Assembly: GCF_018494055.1 (NCBI RefSeq)
Contig: NZ_JABBFQ010000007.1
Coordinates: 1 to 64,000 of the forward strand
DNA from: Rosenbergiella epipactidis
GTDB taxonomy: Bacteria; Pseudomonadota; Gammaproteobacteria; Enterobacterales; Enterobacteriaceae
Length of the DNA stretch: 64,000 nt
Direction: 5' to 3'
The notes below the pieces were generated by a model. It was not told the origin of the DNA and ran no database searches. It saw only the letters and a program-made list of their open reading frames with translations. The translations under genes were made by a program, and so were the position numbers. Below, one piece after another: positions 1 through 9,664 of this stretch (the first letter of the stretch is position 1; each line of letters starts with the position of its first letter).

Positions 1-23
1 CGTATCGTGCTTTGCCGTGTCAG

Positions 24-85
24 TGGATGCGCATTATAGGGAGTTCCGCTCAGAGCGCAAGGGATTATTTAAAAAAATTTCTCGT
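24..85 (-). promoter_or_regulatory. rRNA operon P1 promoter with UP element, firing out of the left edge
   Basis: Read on the minus strand there is a -35 TTGCGC (55-60), a 16-bp spacer, a perfect -10 TATAAT (33-38), a GC-rich discriminator beginning GCGC and a predicted start at A24. An A/T-rich tract at about 61-85 sits where the UP element lies. The bases around and after the -10 (CTCCCTATAATGCGC, then CCACTGACACGG) are near-identical to E. coli rrn P1 promoters as I know them. In E. coli hemG is followed by rrnA, so a 16S gene should start a few hundred bases beyond the edge. The promoter begins about 50 bp after hemG, so upstream Fis sites, if present, would lie inside hemG. Confidence 0.9.
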
Positions 86-109
86 TCGTTTCTTTTCTAA
101 CCGAACCAC

Positions 110-649
110 TCAATTTGCCAGCAATTTGCTCTTTTTCTCAGCGATTTTCAGGGCAAATTCTCGAACCTTTTCCCATTGCGTGTATTCAACCTCTTTAGTC
201 TTATCCGTTTCTCCCCCGGTCATCTTCATAATTAACCCGATCATAAAGCGATCAAACCAACGATAACGGGGATAGCGCAACGCGCCAGCGAAAACGGCGA
301 CCTCATCCGGTACCCAGGAAGAAGCGCTTAAAAACTTATGCGTATAGACATTGGTATCGGGCGAGGCTTTGTCAGGTTTCCGTGCCGTAAGGTTTACCGA
401 ATAGAATGCACTGTAGCGCTGAGCTAACTCGTCGAGATGTGCATCGACAAACTCTGCCAACTGTGGGGCAAAGCGCCCGTAGCGAATCGACGCACCGATA
501 ATCACTTTATCGTATAGCGACCAATCGATAGGAGGTAACGCCGTTAAATCATAAAGGTCGACCTGTTGCGGAACCATATCCAGCTGGATAGCTTGCGCAA
601 TCTTATGAGTCTGGCCATCACGCGTGGAATAAAGAAGAAGAGTTTTCAT
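110..649 (-). CDS. hemG: Menaquinone-dependent protoporphyrinogen IX dehydrogenase
   Basis: The 179-aa protein has a flavodoxin fold and oxidises protoporphyrinogen IX to protoporphyrin IX in haem synthesis, passing electrons to the quinone pool at the inner membrane. The FMN phosphate loop is visible at residues 8-14 (STRDGQT), the conserved ASIRYG at 53-58, and the HemG-specific insert with GALRYPRYRW and KMTGGETD around 122-150. Length fits E. coli HemG (181 aa). It starts 9 bp after trkH and is the last gene of the pepQ-yigZ-trkH-hemG run, immediately before the rRNA promoter, as in E. coli. Confidence 0.95.
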   Translation of the reverse strand: MKTLLLYSTRDGQTHKIAQAIQLDMVPQQVDLYDLTALPPIDWSLYDKVIIGASIRYGRFAPQLAEFVDAHLDELAQRYSAFYSVNLTARKPDKASPDTNVYTHKFLSASSWVPDEVAVFAGALRYPRYRWFDRFMIGLIMKMTGGETDKTKEVEYTQWEKVREFALKIAEKKSKLLAN

Positions 650-658
650 TCATATACC

Positions 659-2110
659 TTATTGACGCCAGAAGGTTGGCGTGAAAAGAACGAGTAGCGT
701 AAAAACTTCTAAACGCCCAAACAGCATAGTCGAAATCAGTATCCATTTCGCGGTGTCATTCATCGACGCAAAGTTATCTGCTACTACGCCAAGTCCAGGG
801 CCCAAGTTGTTAAGGGTTGCAGCCACCGCGGCAAATGCAGAAAAGTTATCTACACCCGTTGCAATGATTGCCATCATGCTGACTAAAAAGACCAAAGCAT
901 AAGCTGAGAAGAATCCCCATACCGCTTCAATGATTCGCTCAGGTAGAGGACGATCCCCCAATTTAATGGTATAGACTGCGTTAGGGTGTACTAAGCGTTT
1001 TAGCTCACGGTTACCTTGCTTAAAGAGTAAAAGGATACGGATAACTTTAAGCCCGCCACCTGTCGAACCTGCACACCCACCAATAAACGCGGTACATAAT
1101 AGAAGGACAGGCAAGAATAATGGCCAATGAGCAATACTGTCTGTAGTGAATCCAGCCGTCGTTGCCATCGAAACAACTTGGAAAAAGGCTTGATCTAATG
1201 TCGCCCAAAAGCCGTGATAGACGTGGTGCGTCATAAGGATCAGCGTGGCGATGACCACTAAACTTAACTGCACACCAATAAAGACGCGGAACTCTGGATC
1301 ACGCCAATACACTTTAAGGCTTCTGCCCGAAAGCAGCGAGAAGTGGAGACCATAGTTACAGCCAGAAATGAGAAGGAAGATTGCAATAATACTGTTGATC
1401 AGTGGGCTGTTGAAATAACCGACACTCGAGTCATGGGTAGAAAAGCCACCGATCGATATGGTTGAGAAGCTATGACCAATCGCGTCAAATAACGGCATAC
1501 CGGCAAACCAGAGTGCTAATGCGCACGCTATCGTCAGCAATACATAAATTAACCATAAGGTTTTAGCCGTTTCAGCAATCCTTGGGCGCATTTTATTATC
1601 TTTTAAGGGGCCCGGCATTTCTGCGCGGTAAAGCTGCATCCCCCCTACCCCTAATATTGGTAGGATGGCTACGGCTAAGACGATAATTCCCATCCCCCCT
1701 AACCACTGCAACATTTGCCGATAAAATAGGATTGCCTTAGGTAAGGTATCAAGACCGATTAGCGTTGTCGCACCGGTAGTGGTGAGACCAGAGAATGACT
1801 CGAAAAAAGCGTCCGTAACAGAAAGATGTGGGCGCTCGGCAAACATAAAAGGCAATGCTCCGACGCTACCTAGCACTATCCAAAATAGGACTACGATAAA
1901 AAAACCTTCGCGAGGTTTCAGCTCTCGTCGATGCTTACGGTTAGGCCACCAGAGTAGCGATCCAATCACTAATGCAGTGAGAAAGGTTTGGCTAAACGCT
2001 CTTCCTGCCCCATCTCGGTAGATCAGTGCTACAAGCCCCGGCAACATCATGGTGCCTGAGAAGATAATAATTAAAAGACCTACAATACGGGTAAGGGCTC
2101 GGAATTGCAT
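659..2110 (-). CDS. trkH: Trk system potassium uptake protein TrkH
   Basis: This 483-aa polytopic inner-membrane protein is the K+-translocating subunit of the Trk system and works with the NAD-binding TrkA, which is not in the window. It shows the four pore-loop repeats typical of TrkH/TrkG, each with a TTG(A/F)T or related filter sequence (for example SGLTTTGATT near residue 109 and a GGCAGSTGGG loop near 344). Length equals E. coli TrkH. It follows yigZ by 34 bp and precedes hemG by 9 bp, so co-transcription is likely. Confidence 0.95.
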   Translation of the reverse strand: MQFRALTRIVGLLIIIFSGTMMLPGLVALIYRDGAGRAFSQTFLTALVIGSLLWWPNRKHRRELKPREGFFIVVLFWIVLGSVGALPFMFAERPHLSVTDAFFESFSGLTTTGATTLIGLDTLPKAILFYRQMLQWLGGMGIIVLAVAILPILGVGGMQLYRAEMPGPLKDNKMRPRIAETAKTLWLIYVLLTIACALALWFAGMPLFDAIGHSFSTISIGGFSTHDSSVGYFNSPLINSIIAIFLLISGCNYGLHFSLLSGRSLKVYWRDPEFRVFIGVQLSLVVIATLILMTHHVYHGFWATLDQAFFQVVSMATTAGFTTDSIAHWPLFLPVLLLCTAFIGGCAGSTGGGLKVIRILLLFKQGNRELKRLVHPNAVYTIKLGDRPLPERIIEAVWGFFSAYALVFLVSMMAIIATGVDNFSAFAAVAATLNNLGPGLGVVADNFASMNDTAKWILISTMLFGRLEVFTLLVLFTPTFWRQ

Positions 2111-2144
2111 GCTGCCTGTCCTATTCGACCTGATTCAGGATTAT

Positions 2145-2756
2145 TTATTGCTGCTGTAAATGGAGTTCACCACGGCTAAATTGACTCAATGCCTCATTGC
2201 ACTCTGCTAAAAATGCTTCAGGTAAGGCAATGTTAACCGTAACGTGTTCGGTGAAACGCGTATCGAGAAGTTCACCTTGGTGACGCTGCACGATACGTTC
2301 GATTTCTGCTAACTGGCCATACTGACATTGGAGCCAGTAGGCCTGTTTGGGAATTTTAACCTGACGCTCGACGTGCTTAAGGGCTAGCTGCACCCCACCA
2401 CCGTAGGCTTTCACTAATCCCCCGGTTCCGAGCATGACGCCACCATAGTAACGCACCACGACAGCGGTGACTTCGCCCAACCCACTTCCCATCAACTGCG
2501 CTAACATAGGCTTACCTGCCGTGCCCGAAGGTTCACCATCATCCGAGAAGCCCAGTTGTTGCGAGTCATTAGGCGCTCCCGCAACAAAAGCCCAGCAATG
2601 GTGGCGAGCTGTAGGATGTTGTTCTCGAATAACTTGAACAACATTTTTCGCGGCGTCAACGCCAACGGTATGCACAATGTAGGTAATGAAACGACTCTTC
2701 TTTATCGTCTCTTCAACCATTGTTTCTGCTTGAACAGGGATTGGATAGCTATGCAT
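2145..2756 (-). CDS. yigZ: IMPACT (YigZ) family protein
   Basis: This 203-aa protein belongs to the YigZ/IMPACT family. The N-terminal domain contains the family signature (KSRFITYI near 20, HHCWAF near 53, SDDGEPSGTAGKPML near 71, then VVRYYGGVMLGTGGL near 100), followed by a small ferredoxin-like C-terminal domain. The molecular role is not established; eukaryotic IMPACT relatives act in translation control. The start ATG overlaps the pepQ stop (TGATG type), implying translational coupling with pepQ. Confidence 0.92.
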   Translation of the reverse strand: MHSYPIPVQAETMVEETIKKSRFITYIVHTVGVDAAKNVVQVIREQHPTARHHCWAFVAGAPNDSQQLGFSDDGEPSGTAGKPMLAQLMGSGLGEVTAVVVRYYGGVMLGTGGLVKAYGGGVQLALKHVERQVKIPKQAYWLQCQYGQLAEIERIVQRHQGELLDTRFTEHVTVNIALPEAFLAECNEALSQFSRGELHLQQQ

Positions 2757-4087
2757 TAGGGTAGCTGTAAATCACGCGTCATGTTCTCGACTCGGTCTGG
2801 CCACATAATGACATTATCTTCGATACGAATCCCACCATAAGCTTTTAAATCGTCTATTACATTCCAATTAAAGTGTTGGCTGTACGAACTATTGCGCCAT
2901 GGTGCGAGGAGAGAATCAATAAAGTACAAACCCGGTTCGATTGTTAGCACCATACGAGGTTCAATCATCCGCGTACAACGTAGCCATGGGTATTCAGCCG
3001 GGGCAGCAAGGTGTGTTCCTTGGTCATCTTGCATAAAACCCGCAACATCATGAACTTGCAAGCCGAGTGAATGCCCTACCCCGTGTGGCATAAAGGTCGA
3101 AGTGATATTTTCACTGACCAGAGCCTCTTCGCTAATACCTTTCATAATACCGGTTTCGCAGAGAATAGAGGCAATACGCTGATTCATTTGCAGATGATAA
3201 TCGCTGTAACGCTGTCCCACTGTTAGCGTATCAATTAACGCCAGTTCATGTTGATTCACCGCCGCCACCAGTTCGGCATATAACGTGTTCGGTGATGCTG
3301 CATAAGAACGTGTTAAATCAGCGGCATAACCGTTAAACTCGCTGCCCGCATCTAACAAGAAACTCCGAGGAGTTTTCGGCCGGTGGTGATCGAGATGCGT
3401 ATAGTGTAAGACAGAGGCATGTTCATTGATTGCCACAATATTCCCATAAGGCACATTGGTATCACGTTGTCCTGTCGCCGCGAGATAATCATTATTGATT
3501 TGAAATTCACTTTCTCCCGCAAAAAAACTCTCGCGTGCGGCCAGATGCCCTTTCACCGCACTCTTCTGCGCTTCACGCATGCAATACAGCTCATAATCCG
3601 TTTTAAAACTACGGTTATAGTGAAGATAGTCGATAATCTGTTGCGGGTTATGCTGCGAGACAGGGATCCCAAGCTCTGTTGCGCGATGCGTCGCCGATCC
3701 AAGGTAAGCAACATTGCTGCGATCGGTCGGCAGTAAGGTTGCGATATCGTTGGCCTGTTTTAATGCCACAATGGTAAATTCTTGGCTCCAGTATGTGTCA
3801 GGCAGCGGATCGACTTTGTGCCAATAGTCGGTAGGTGAATAGAAATAGAGTGTCGGGCGTGCCTGACCATCAATCCATAACCAACAATTTGCGGTTTCAA
3901 TAATGGGCAGCCAGGCTTTGAATAAGGGGTTAACTTTAAATGGATACGCATGGTCATCTTGGAACGCCGTGATGAGCTCTCCAGAATGAATCAATAGTGC
4001 ATCGCGCTGTGATCGCGCCAGAATAATGCGTGCATGAGCGATCAAACTTTCAATATGAGCACGATAGAGTGCGGGTAACGAATTCAT
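2756..4087 (-). CDS. pepQ: Xaa-Pro dipeptidase (prolidase)
   Basis: PepQ is a cytosolic dimanganese enzyme that cleaves X-Pro dipeptides. Metal ligands of the pita-bread fold are visible: two Asp in the [13 protein letters not shown] segment, His in [12 protein letters not shown], Glu in LTIEPGLYF and Glu in [10 protein letters not shown] start it at ATG 4087 (443 aa, the E. coli length) because GGAGAAGG precedes this codon. An in-frame extension to 4177 is possible but has no family counterpart and no ribosome site. In E. coli the divergent neighbour is fadBA; here fre follows directly. Confidence 0.93.
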   Translation of the reverse strand: MNSLPALYRAHIESLIAHARIILARSQRDALLIHSGELITAFQDDHAYPFKVNPLFKAWLPIIETANCWLWIDGQARPTLYFYSPTDYWHKVDPLPDTYWSQEFTIVALKQANDIATLLPTDRSNVAYLGSATHRATELGIPVSQHNPQQIIDYLHYNRSFKTDYELYCMREAQKSAVKGHLAARESFFAGESEFQINNDYLAATGQRDTNVPYGNIVAINEHASVLHYTHLDHHRPKTPRSFLLDAGSEFNGYAADLTRSYAASPNTLYAELVAAVNQHELALIDTLTVGQRYSDYHLQMNQRIASILCETGIMKGISEEALVSENITSTFMPHGVGHSLGLQVHDVAGFMQDDQGTHLAAPAEYPWLRCTRMIEPRMVLTIEPGLYFIDSLLAPWRNSSYSQHFNWNVIDDLKAYGGIRIEDNVIMWPDRVENMTRDLQLP

Positions 4088-4229
4088 TCTGCCTTCTCCA
4101 AACGGTTCAAAATCAGCGCATATGGTAGCACAGCTTTTTACTGGAGTGCGCAATGGCTGCTCAGCGGTACGGGGCAAAATGGCGTAGGGTAAAAAGCATC
4201 GAATACTAGAAAGAATACCTGTTAAATAA

Positions 4230-4261
4230 AAAGGCCGATAACGGTGAGTTAATCGGCCTTT
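4230..4261 (-). terminator. Rho-independent terminator after fre
   Basis: A 10-bp perfect stem (AAAGGCCGAT / ATCGGCCTTT, arms 4252-4261 and 4230-4239) with a 12-nt loop is followed on the minus strand by a T-rich tail. It sits 19 bp beyond the fre stop codon and closes the ubiD/fre side from the pepQ unit. Confidence 0.8.
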
Positions 4262-4279
4262 GAATACAGAGTCCGCGGC

Positions 4280-4981
4280 TTATAAGAAAGCGAACGCATC
4301 CCCGTAGATATTTTCAGCTTGCGCACCGGCTTCGGCACAGAAACGCTCGCGAGCAATTTTGGCCATTTCGAAGCGGCCGGCAATATAAATATCGTGCTCT
4401 GCCAGCGAGACGTGATCGTTAAGCACCGCAGGAAGAACCGTTCCCGTACGCCCTTGCCATTGCGTATCGGGTTGCTCGACTACAGGAATAATTTTGAGCG
4501 AAGGGTGACGTACAGCCAAGGCCTCCAGCTCAGTTAAATCATAAAGGTGTTGAGGCTCACGCCCGCCCCAATAGAGCTCAATCTCACGGTCTGGGTTTTC
4601 GGCTAAGGCGGTGAGCAGGATTGAACGGGCATAAGAGAACCCGGTGCCCCCAGCAATGAGAATCATCGGTCGTTGACCACCTTCACGTAACCACGCATCA
4701 CCATGAGGCATATCGACTTGAATAGTTTTCTGCTCACGGATTTTATCCATAACTGCCATGGCATAAAGGTTCATATCCGAAGCGCCAATATGTAATTCAA
4801 TAATATCTTTTTCCATTGGCGTTGAGGCCACAGAGAATGGACGTTTGTCTTGCTCATCCATTACCACCATTAAGTATTGGCCCGCGCGAAAAGTAAATTC
4901 GGTTTCAGGAACAATCCTCACCCGATAAACGGTCTCAGTAATGGTTTCTACAGAAATTACGTTACAGCTTAAAATAGTCAT
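4280..4981 (-). CDS. fre: NAD(P)H-flavin reductase
   Basis: This 233-aa enzyme reduces free FMN, FAD or riboflavin with NAD(P)H in the cytosol. The flavin-binding domain contains [10 protein letters not shown] (about 31-40) and RPFSVAS (about 47-53); the nucleotide-binding half begins with [15 protein letters not shown] (about 105-119) and the chain ends GDAFAFL, as in E. coli Fre. It lies 46 bp downstream of ubiD on the same strand, the E. coli arrangement. In E. coli fadA follows fre, but here a terminator and then pepQ follow. Confidence 0.95.
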   Translation of the reverse strand: MTILSCNVISVETITETVYRVRIVPETEFTFRAGQYLMVVMDEQDKRPFSVASTPMEKDIIELHIGASDMNLYAMAVMDKIREQKTIQVDMPHGDAWLREGGQRPMILIAGGTGFSYARSILLTALAENPDREIELYWGGREPQHLYDLTELEALAVRHPSLKIIPVVEQPDTQWQGRTGTVLPAVLNDHVSLAEHDIYIAGRFEMAKIARERFCAEAGAQAENIYGDAFAFL

Positions 4982-5027
4982 TCGTTACCTCTGTCAGGCA
5001 TTGACAAGTTTATTGTAATGTTGGCCT

Positions 5028-6503
5028 TTATTGCTTCGGAAAAATCGCTAAGTCATCCCACAAAGCGTCCACTCGAGCGGTGACATCGGGGTCTTTGACG
5101 ATGGGGCGTCCCCACTCACGGTCTGTCTCACCCGGCCATTTATTGGTTGCATCCATGCCCATTTTGGAACCTAATCCTGAAACTGGCGAGGCAAAATCCA
5201 GATAGTCTATGGGCGTATTCTCGACCAGAACCGTATCACGTGCGGGATCCATTCGTGTGGTGATAGCCCAAATAACGTCGTTCCAATCGCGAGCATTGAC
5301 GTCATCGTCACACACTATCACGAATTTGGTATACATAAACTGGCGTAAGAAAGACCACACGCCAAACATAACGCGCTTTGCATGCCCTGCATACTGTTTC
5401 TTGATGGTCACCACGGCTAAGCGATAGGAACAGCCTTCCGGCGGTAAATAGAAATCGACAATTTCCGGAAACTGTTTGATCAGAATAGGAACCAATACTT
5501 CATTCAAGGCGACACCGAGTACAGCAGGCTCATCTGGCGGGCGGCCAGTATAAGTCGAATGATAGATAGGCTTATCACGATGGGTAACATGCGTCACGGT
5601 GAAGACGGGAAAATCATCCACTTCATTATAGTAGCCAGTATGGTCACCATAAGGGCCTTCGGGCGCTAAATCCCCGGGTTCGATATAACCTTCCAACACA
5701 ATTTCCGCGCTGGCTGGTACTTCGAGTTCAGAAGAGAGGCATTTTACGACTTCAGTTTTGGTCCCTCTTAATAACCCCGCAAAGGCATACTCTGACAGGC
5801 CATCGGGTACCGGCGTAACCGCGCCTAAAATTGTGGCAGGGTCCGCCCCCAAGGCAACACTGACAGGGAAACGTTCTCCCGGATGAGCTTTACACCACTC
5901 CTGGAAATCGAGTGCGCCGCCGCGATGAGACAACCAGCGCATAATCAGCCTATTTTTACCGATGACTTGTAAGCGATAGATACCCAGATTTTGTCGCTCT
6001 TTATGCGGTCCACGCGTCACCACTAATCCCCAGGTAATCAGGGGGGCGGCATCTTCTGGCCAGCAGCGCATAACAGGGATTTTATGCAAGTCGACGTCGT
6101 CACCTTGTGCGACGTGTTGTTGACAAGGCGCTGAACGCAGCCTTTTCGTTGGCATATTTAAGACATTTTTGAAACGCGGGAGTTTATCAAAGAGATCACG
6201 AAAGCCACGAGGAGGCTCAGGCTCTTTCAGGAATGCCAGGAGTTCGCCTACTTCACGTAGCGCGCTCACCTCTTCCCGCCCCATACCAAGGGCGACACGA
6301 CGCGGTGTACCGAACAGGTTACACAATACCGGCATATCGTAACCTTTGGGGTTTTCGAAGAGTAACGCCGGGCCCCCTGCCCTCAAGGTCCGGTCAGCAA
6401 TTTCAGTCATTTCAAGATTCGGATCGATCGGGAGTGTGATACGTTTTAACTCACCGATGGCTTCCAACTGCTGGATAAAGTCTCTTAAGTCCTGATATTT
6501 CAT
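5028..6503 (-). CDS. ubiD: 3-octaprenyl-4-hydroxybenzoate decarboxylase UbiD
   Basis: UbiD (491 aa) uses prenylated FMN, made by UbiX, to decarboxylate octaprenyl-4-hydroxybenzoate in ubiquinone synthesis. Recognisable segments include the N-terminal [14 protein letters not shown], the central ISRL-type prFMN-binding region ([19 protein letters not shown]) and the active-site stretch [13 protein letters not shown] around residues 285-297. Length is close to E. coli UbiD (497 aa). It is the first gene of a ubiD-fre unit, divergent from rfaH, with about 180 bp between them for both promoters. Confidence 0.95.
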   Translation of the reverse strand: MKYQDLRDFIQQLEAIGELKRITLPIDPNLEMTEIADRTLRAGGPALLFENPKGYDMPVLCNLFGTPRRVALGMGREEVSALREVGELLAFLKEPEPPRGFRDLFDKLPRFKNVLNMPTKRLRSAPCQQHVAQGDDVDLHKIPVMRCWPEDAAPLITWGLVVTRGPHKERQNLGIYRLQVIGKNRLIMRWLSHRGGALDFQEWCKAHPGERFPVSVALGADPATILGAVTPVPDGLSEYAFAGLLRGTKTEVVKCLSSELEVPASAEIVLEGYIEPGDLAPEGPYGDHTGYYNEVDDFPVFTVTHVTHRDKPIYHSTYTGRPPDEPAVLGVALNEVLVPILIKQFPEIVDFYLPPEGCSYRLAVVTIKKQYAGHAKRVMFGVWSFLRQFMYTKFVIVCDDDVNARDWNDVIWAITTRMDPARDTVLVENTPIDYLDFASPVSGLGSKMGMDATNKWPGETDREWGRPIVKDPDVTARVDALWDDLAIFPKQ

Positions 6504-6684
6504 AACGGGTGATATCTACGATTATGATGAGCAATAATGCCATTATATGTATGAATAGCGTCGGGCGCTGCGATTTATTTGGGTAAATTCCAGAATTTAC
6601 TGAGATCGCTTAGGCTTAACCCACAAGTAAACTATACCAATAAATATCTCTTTGTTATTATTTACCGTTATCTTTGGAGAGATT

Positions 6685-7179
6685 ATGGCCGGTTGGTATT
6701 TACTGTATTGCAAGCGTGGTCAGATGGCCCGCGCACAAGAACATTTAGAGAGACAGCAAGTCACCTGTTTTGTCCCGATGATTGAGACGGAAAAGTTGGT
6801 GCGGGCAAAGGTGAAAAAAGTCTGTGAGCCACTCTTCCCAAACTATCTCTTTTTGCAGTTCGACCCTGAGGTGATTCACACCACTACCATCAGCGCCACA
6901 CGTGGTGTCAGCCACTTCGTTCGTTTTGGCTCAACACCTGCCTTAGTCCCAGAACAGGTCATCGCCGGGTTACAAACCAGCCCTTCAGACAGTGCTTTCT
7001 GCCCCGCCTTACCGCAAGCCGGTGAGAGTGTCATGATCACTGGGGGGATTTTTGAAGGGATGAGCGCTATTTACCAAGAAACCGACGGCGAAACACGCTC
7101 AATCTTATTACTCAATCTGTTAAACAAGACAGTGGCACGCAGCGTAGAGAACGATGCGTTTACCAAACACTCACTATAA
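6685..7179 (+). CDS. rfaH: Transcription antitermination protein RfaH
   Basis: RfaH is a NusG paralogue that binds RNA polymerase paused at ops sites and promotes expression of long surface-polysaccharide and secretion operons. The N-terminal NGN domain runs to about residue 100 ([10 protein letters not shown] at the start, PLFPNYLF near 46, [17 protein letters not shown] near 67). A linker leads to the C-terminal KOW domain ([14 protein letters not shown] onward). I start at ATG 6685 (164 aa; E. coli 162) because GGAGA lies 4 bp upstream; an earlier ATG at 6652 has no family counterpart. Its end overlaps tatD tail-to-tail by 6 bp. Confidence 0.94.
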   Translation: MAGWYLLYCKRGQMARAQEHLERQQVTCFVPMIETEKLVRAKVKKVCEPLFPNYLFLQFDPEVIHTTTISATRGVSHFVRFGSTPALVPEQVIAGLQTSPSDSAFCPALPQAGESVMITGGIFEGMSAIYQETDGETRSILLLNLLNKTVARSVENDAFTKHSL

Positions 7180-7962
7180 ACCGCTAAGGCCGAATAACCG
7201 GCGGGCATTACTGTCAGTTTGTACTGCTAGAGTTTGCGGATCTTCGCCACGCCACGCCGCGACCTGATGGACAATATGCGGAAGATAACAAGGTTCATTA
7301 CGCCTTGAAGGGGGTCGAGGTCGCATATCTCTCGGAAGCAGATAAGGCGCATCGGTTTCGAGTAATAGACGGTCAGCGGGGATTAGAGGTAAAAGCTCTC
7401 GTACTTCAATCCCACGTCGTTCATCACACACCCATCCGGTAATACCCATCATCATGCCTTGTGCAAGATAGTCCTCAAGCTCCTTACGCGTGCCGGTAAA
7501 ACAGTGCACGACCACCGCGGGAAGCTTATCTAACCATGGCGTGAGAATCGCCATAAAACGATCGTGTGCTTCACGACAATGAAGAAAGACTGGCATGGAT
7601 AATTCGGCCGCTAATTCAAGCTGCGCGTTGAACGCGTACTCTTGTTGCTCGGGCATTGAGATATTGCGATTGTAGTCCAGACCACACTCACCAATCGCGA
7701 CCACCTGGGGTTGACTCGCTAACCGGCGAAGCGTGCCAGCGGTTTCTTGTGACCATTCACTCGCGTGATGTGGGTGCACGCCGGCAGTAGACCAACAATA
7801 GCCCGGGTGCTGAGTAGCGAGAAATTGTGCTTGCTGACTTTCGAGTGCATTCGTGCCAGTAATGAGAATGCCAGTAATGCCTGCTTGCTGGGCACGCGTG
7901 ACGATCTGTTTTCTATCTTTGGCAAACTGCGTACTTGTTAGGTTAACACCAATATCAAACAT
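7174..7962 (-). CDS. tatD: 3'-5' DNA/RNA exonuclease TatD
   Basis: TatD is a metal-dependent hydrolase of the TIM-barrel TatD family, implicated in nucleic-acid degradation; it is not part of the translocase. Visible ligand motifs are [28 protein letters not shown] and [12 protein letters not shown]. The chain starts MFDIGVNLT, with Asn-Leu in place of the HxH of most relatives, as in E. coli TatD. I use ATG 7962 (262 aa); an in-frame TTG at 7974 would add four residues. It follows tatC by 85 bp containing a strong hairpin. Confidence 0.93.
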   Translation of the reverse strand: MFDIGVNLTSTQFAKDRKQIVTRAQQAGITGILITGTNALESQQAQFLATQHPGYCWSTAGVHPHHASEWSQETAGTLRRLASQPQVVAIGECGLDYNRNISMPEQQEYAFNAQLELAAELSMPVFLHCREAHDRFMAILTPWLDKLPAVVVHCFTGTRKELEDYLAQGMMMGITGWVCDERRGIEVRELLPLIPADRLLLETDAPYLLPRDMRPRPPSRRNEPCYLPHIVHQVAAWRGEDPQTLAVQTDSNARRLFGLSGL

Positions 7963-7978
7963 CTTATTTTCCAACGCG

Positions 7979-7998
7979 AGGCCACCCTAAGGTGGCCT
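7979..7998 (-). terminator. Perfect hairpin between tatC and tatD
   Basis: AGGCCACC and GGTGGCCT form a perfect 8-bp GC-rich stem with a 4-nt loop, 16 bp ahead of the tatD ATG. No T-run follows on the minus strand, so it is not a classical terminator. It could lower read-through or protect the tatABC message. Confidence 0.45.
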
Positions 7999-8047
7999 GG
8001 TTCAACGTTGTTCCGCAGCGTATTCCGCAGAACCTGAGAGTGGGACC

Positions 8048-8800
8048 TCAGGATTCGCTATCCTGTTCCTTATCCCAACGTCCTTTTCCTACATAATAAC
8101 GGGAGAAGAATACGCCGACTTCGAATAGGCAGTACATCGGAATAGCGAGTAAAGTTTGAGAAAAAACGTCAGGAGGTGTTAACAGCATTCCCACCACAAA
8201 CGCACCGACCAAGATATAAGGCCGTTTTTTACGCAGATCGTCCGGCGTAGTTAAACCGGTCCAGCACAACAGGACGATTGCTATAGGTACCTCAAATGCC
8301 ACACCAAAGGCGAGGAAAATAGCCATAACGAAATCGAGATAGTTACTAATATCCGTAGCAATCTGTACGCCTTGCGGAGCCGTCTTGGCGAAGAAACCGA
8401 ACGCCAGCGGGAAAACAATAAAATAAGCAAACGCCACCCCGACATAGAACAGCAGGGTACTTGAGAAAAGTAATGGCATTACCAGTTTACGTTCATGGCG
8501 ATAGAGTGCTGGCGCGATAAATGCCCAGACTTGATAAAGAATGACTGGAACCGCCAAAAACACTGAAACGATGATGGTGAGTTTGATAGGGGTAAAAAAA
8601 GGTGATGCGACATCTGTCGCAATCATACTGGCCCCAACAGGCATTTGCCGGATCAGCGGTGCAGCAATCAGTTGATAAATATCATTCGCGAAATAGATTA
8701 ACGCGAGGAAAATAATAAACACAGCAATAATGCAGTTAAGCAGCCGCTTACGTAGCTCAATTAAGTGGCTGATAAGCGGTTGAGTATCTTCGACTTCCAT
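8048..8800 (-). CDS. tatC: Sec-independent protein translocase subunit TatC
   Basis: TatC (250 aa) is the six-helix inner-membrane receptor of the twin-arginine translocase and binds the RR signal peptide together with TatB. The conserved cytosolic N-terminus [13 protein letters not shown] is present (residues about 8-20), as is the first periplasmic loop with SPFFTPIKL (about 65-73). The invariant Glu in GVAFEVPI is about residue 169. Its start overlaps the tatB stop by one base. The order tatA-tatB-tatC-tatD is that of E. coli. Confidence 0.95.
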   Translation of the reverse strand: MEVEDTQPLISHLIELRKRLLNCIIAVFIIFLALIYFANDIYQLIAAPLIRQMPVGASMIATDVASPFFTPIKLTIIVSVFLAVPVILYQVWAFIAPALYRHERKLVMPLLFSSTLLFYVGVAFAYFIVFPLAFGFFAKTAPQGVQIATDISNYLDFVMAIFLAFGVAFEVPIAIVLLCWTGLTTPDDLRKKRPYILVGAFVVGMLLTPPDVFSQTLLAIPMYCLFEVGVFFSRYYVGKGRWDKEQDSES

Positions 8801-9333
8801 TAACTTTTATCTTCGCTAGGAGTAGAGGTGGCTTCTTTGACGACACCCTGAGCCGGCTCAACCGCTGGGGTTGGCTTGGCGGTAGTCGCCGCCTTTTCGT
8901 CTTCTGGGGTCACTAAACGCGAGGAAGTTGCTGTCGGCTTAGGCGCTTCGCTGGCTGCCTGACTCGACGTCGAGGCTTTCGCCTTTTCGACTGAATCAGT
9001 ATGAGAGGCTAAATCCTCATCCCGCTCAGTTTCAATCGATTCATGGTAGGTTTGCTTTACAGAATCAGCGGTTTTACGTAACTCTTCGATCGACTCTTTT
9101 AGCTCAGGAGAGAGCATGCCCTTACCGGCTTCTTCCACCTTTTTAACGCTATCCTGCAGTTCTTGTAGCTTTAATTCTTGCGCCAGTTCATGCTGCACAT
9201 TCGCAGCCAAAGAACGGATAGCACGGATCCAACCGACGACCGTTTTTACCGCGACAGGCAGTCGCTCTGGGCCGAGTACCACAAGCCCTATCACGAAAAC
9301 CAACAGTAATTCGCTAAATCCAATATCGAACAC
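8800..9333 (-). CDS. tatB: Sec-independent protein translocase subunit TatB
   Basis: TatB (177 aa) has one N-terminal membrane helix ([21 protein letters not shown]) ending in the conserved PERLP hinge at about residues 22-26. An amphipathic helix and a charged region follow. The C-terminal half is rich in Ala, Thr, Ser, Pro and Glu and looks disordered, as usual for the family. It pairs with TatC for substrate recognition. It starts only 3 bp after tatA. Confidence 0.95.
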   Translation of the reverse strand: MFDIGFSELLLVFVIGLVVLGPERLPVAVKTVVGWIRAIRSLAANVQHELAQELKLQELQDSVKKVEEAGKGMLSPELKESIEELRKTADSVKQTYHESIETERDEDLASHTDSVEKAKASTSSQAASEAPKPTATSSRLVTPEDEKAATTAKPTPAVEPAQGVVKEATSTPSEDKS

Positions 9334-9336
9334 GAG

Positions 9337-9579
9337 TTATACCTGATCTTTGTCTTTGTGCTTAACTTCAGATTGCGAAGCGTTTTCAGAATCAGAAAGG
9401 GATTTTGTTGAGAAATCGGCATCCTGATCTTTCTTCGTTTCGTCGTCGCTCATTGCTTTTTTGAAACCTTTGATCGATGAGCCTAAATCGGAGCCTAAAT
9501 TACGTAGCTTTTTCGTTCCGAAGAATAGGATAACAATAACGGCAATGATGAGGAGTTTGGTAATACTGATCCCAGCCAT
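9337..9579 (-). CDS. tatA: Sec-independent protein translocase subunit TatA
   Basis: TatA (80 aa) oligomerises to form the passage for folded Tat substrates. It has a single short N-terminal membrane helix, then [15 protein letters not shown] (hinge and amphipathic helix, about residues 19-33), [13 protein letters not shown] and a charged tail ending KDKDQV. Its sequence is close to E. coli TatA (89 aa) with a shorter tail. It is separated by about 85 bp from ubiB, so it may have its own promoter or be read through from ubiB. Confidence 0.95.
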   Translation of the reverse strand: MAGISITKLLIIAVIVILFFGTKKLRNLGSDLGSSIKGFKKAMSDDETKKDQDADFSTKSLSDSENASQSEVKHKDKDQV

Positions 9580-9664
9580 GATGACCTCAAAATGATAATA
9601 GCTTGTTAATTAAAATTAATCATACCAGATGTTCCACAGCAATGCTGTGCTCTGCCATGACTCT

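Noticed and set aside
4088-4177. 30-codon N-terminal extension of pepQ
   Set aside because: The extension has no counterpart in PepQ, whereas ATG 4087 has a good ribosome site and gives the family length.
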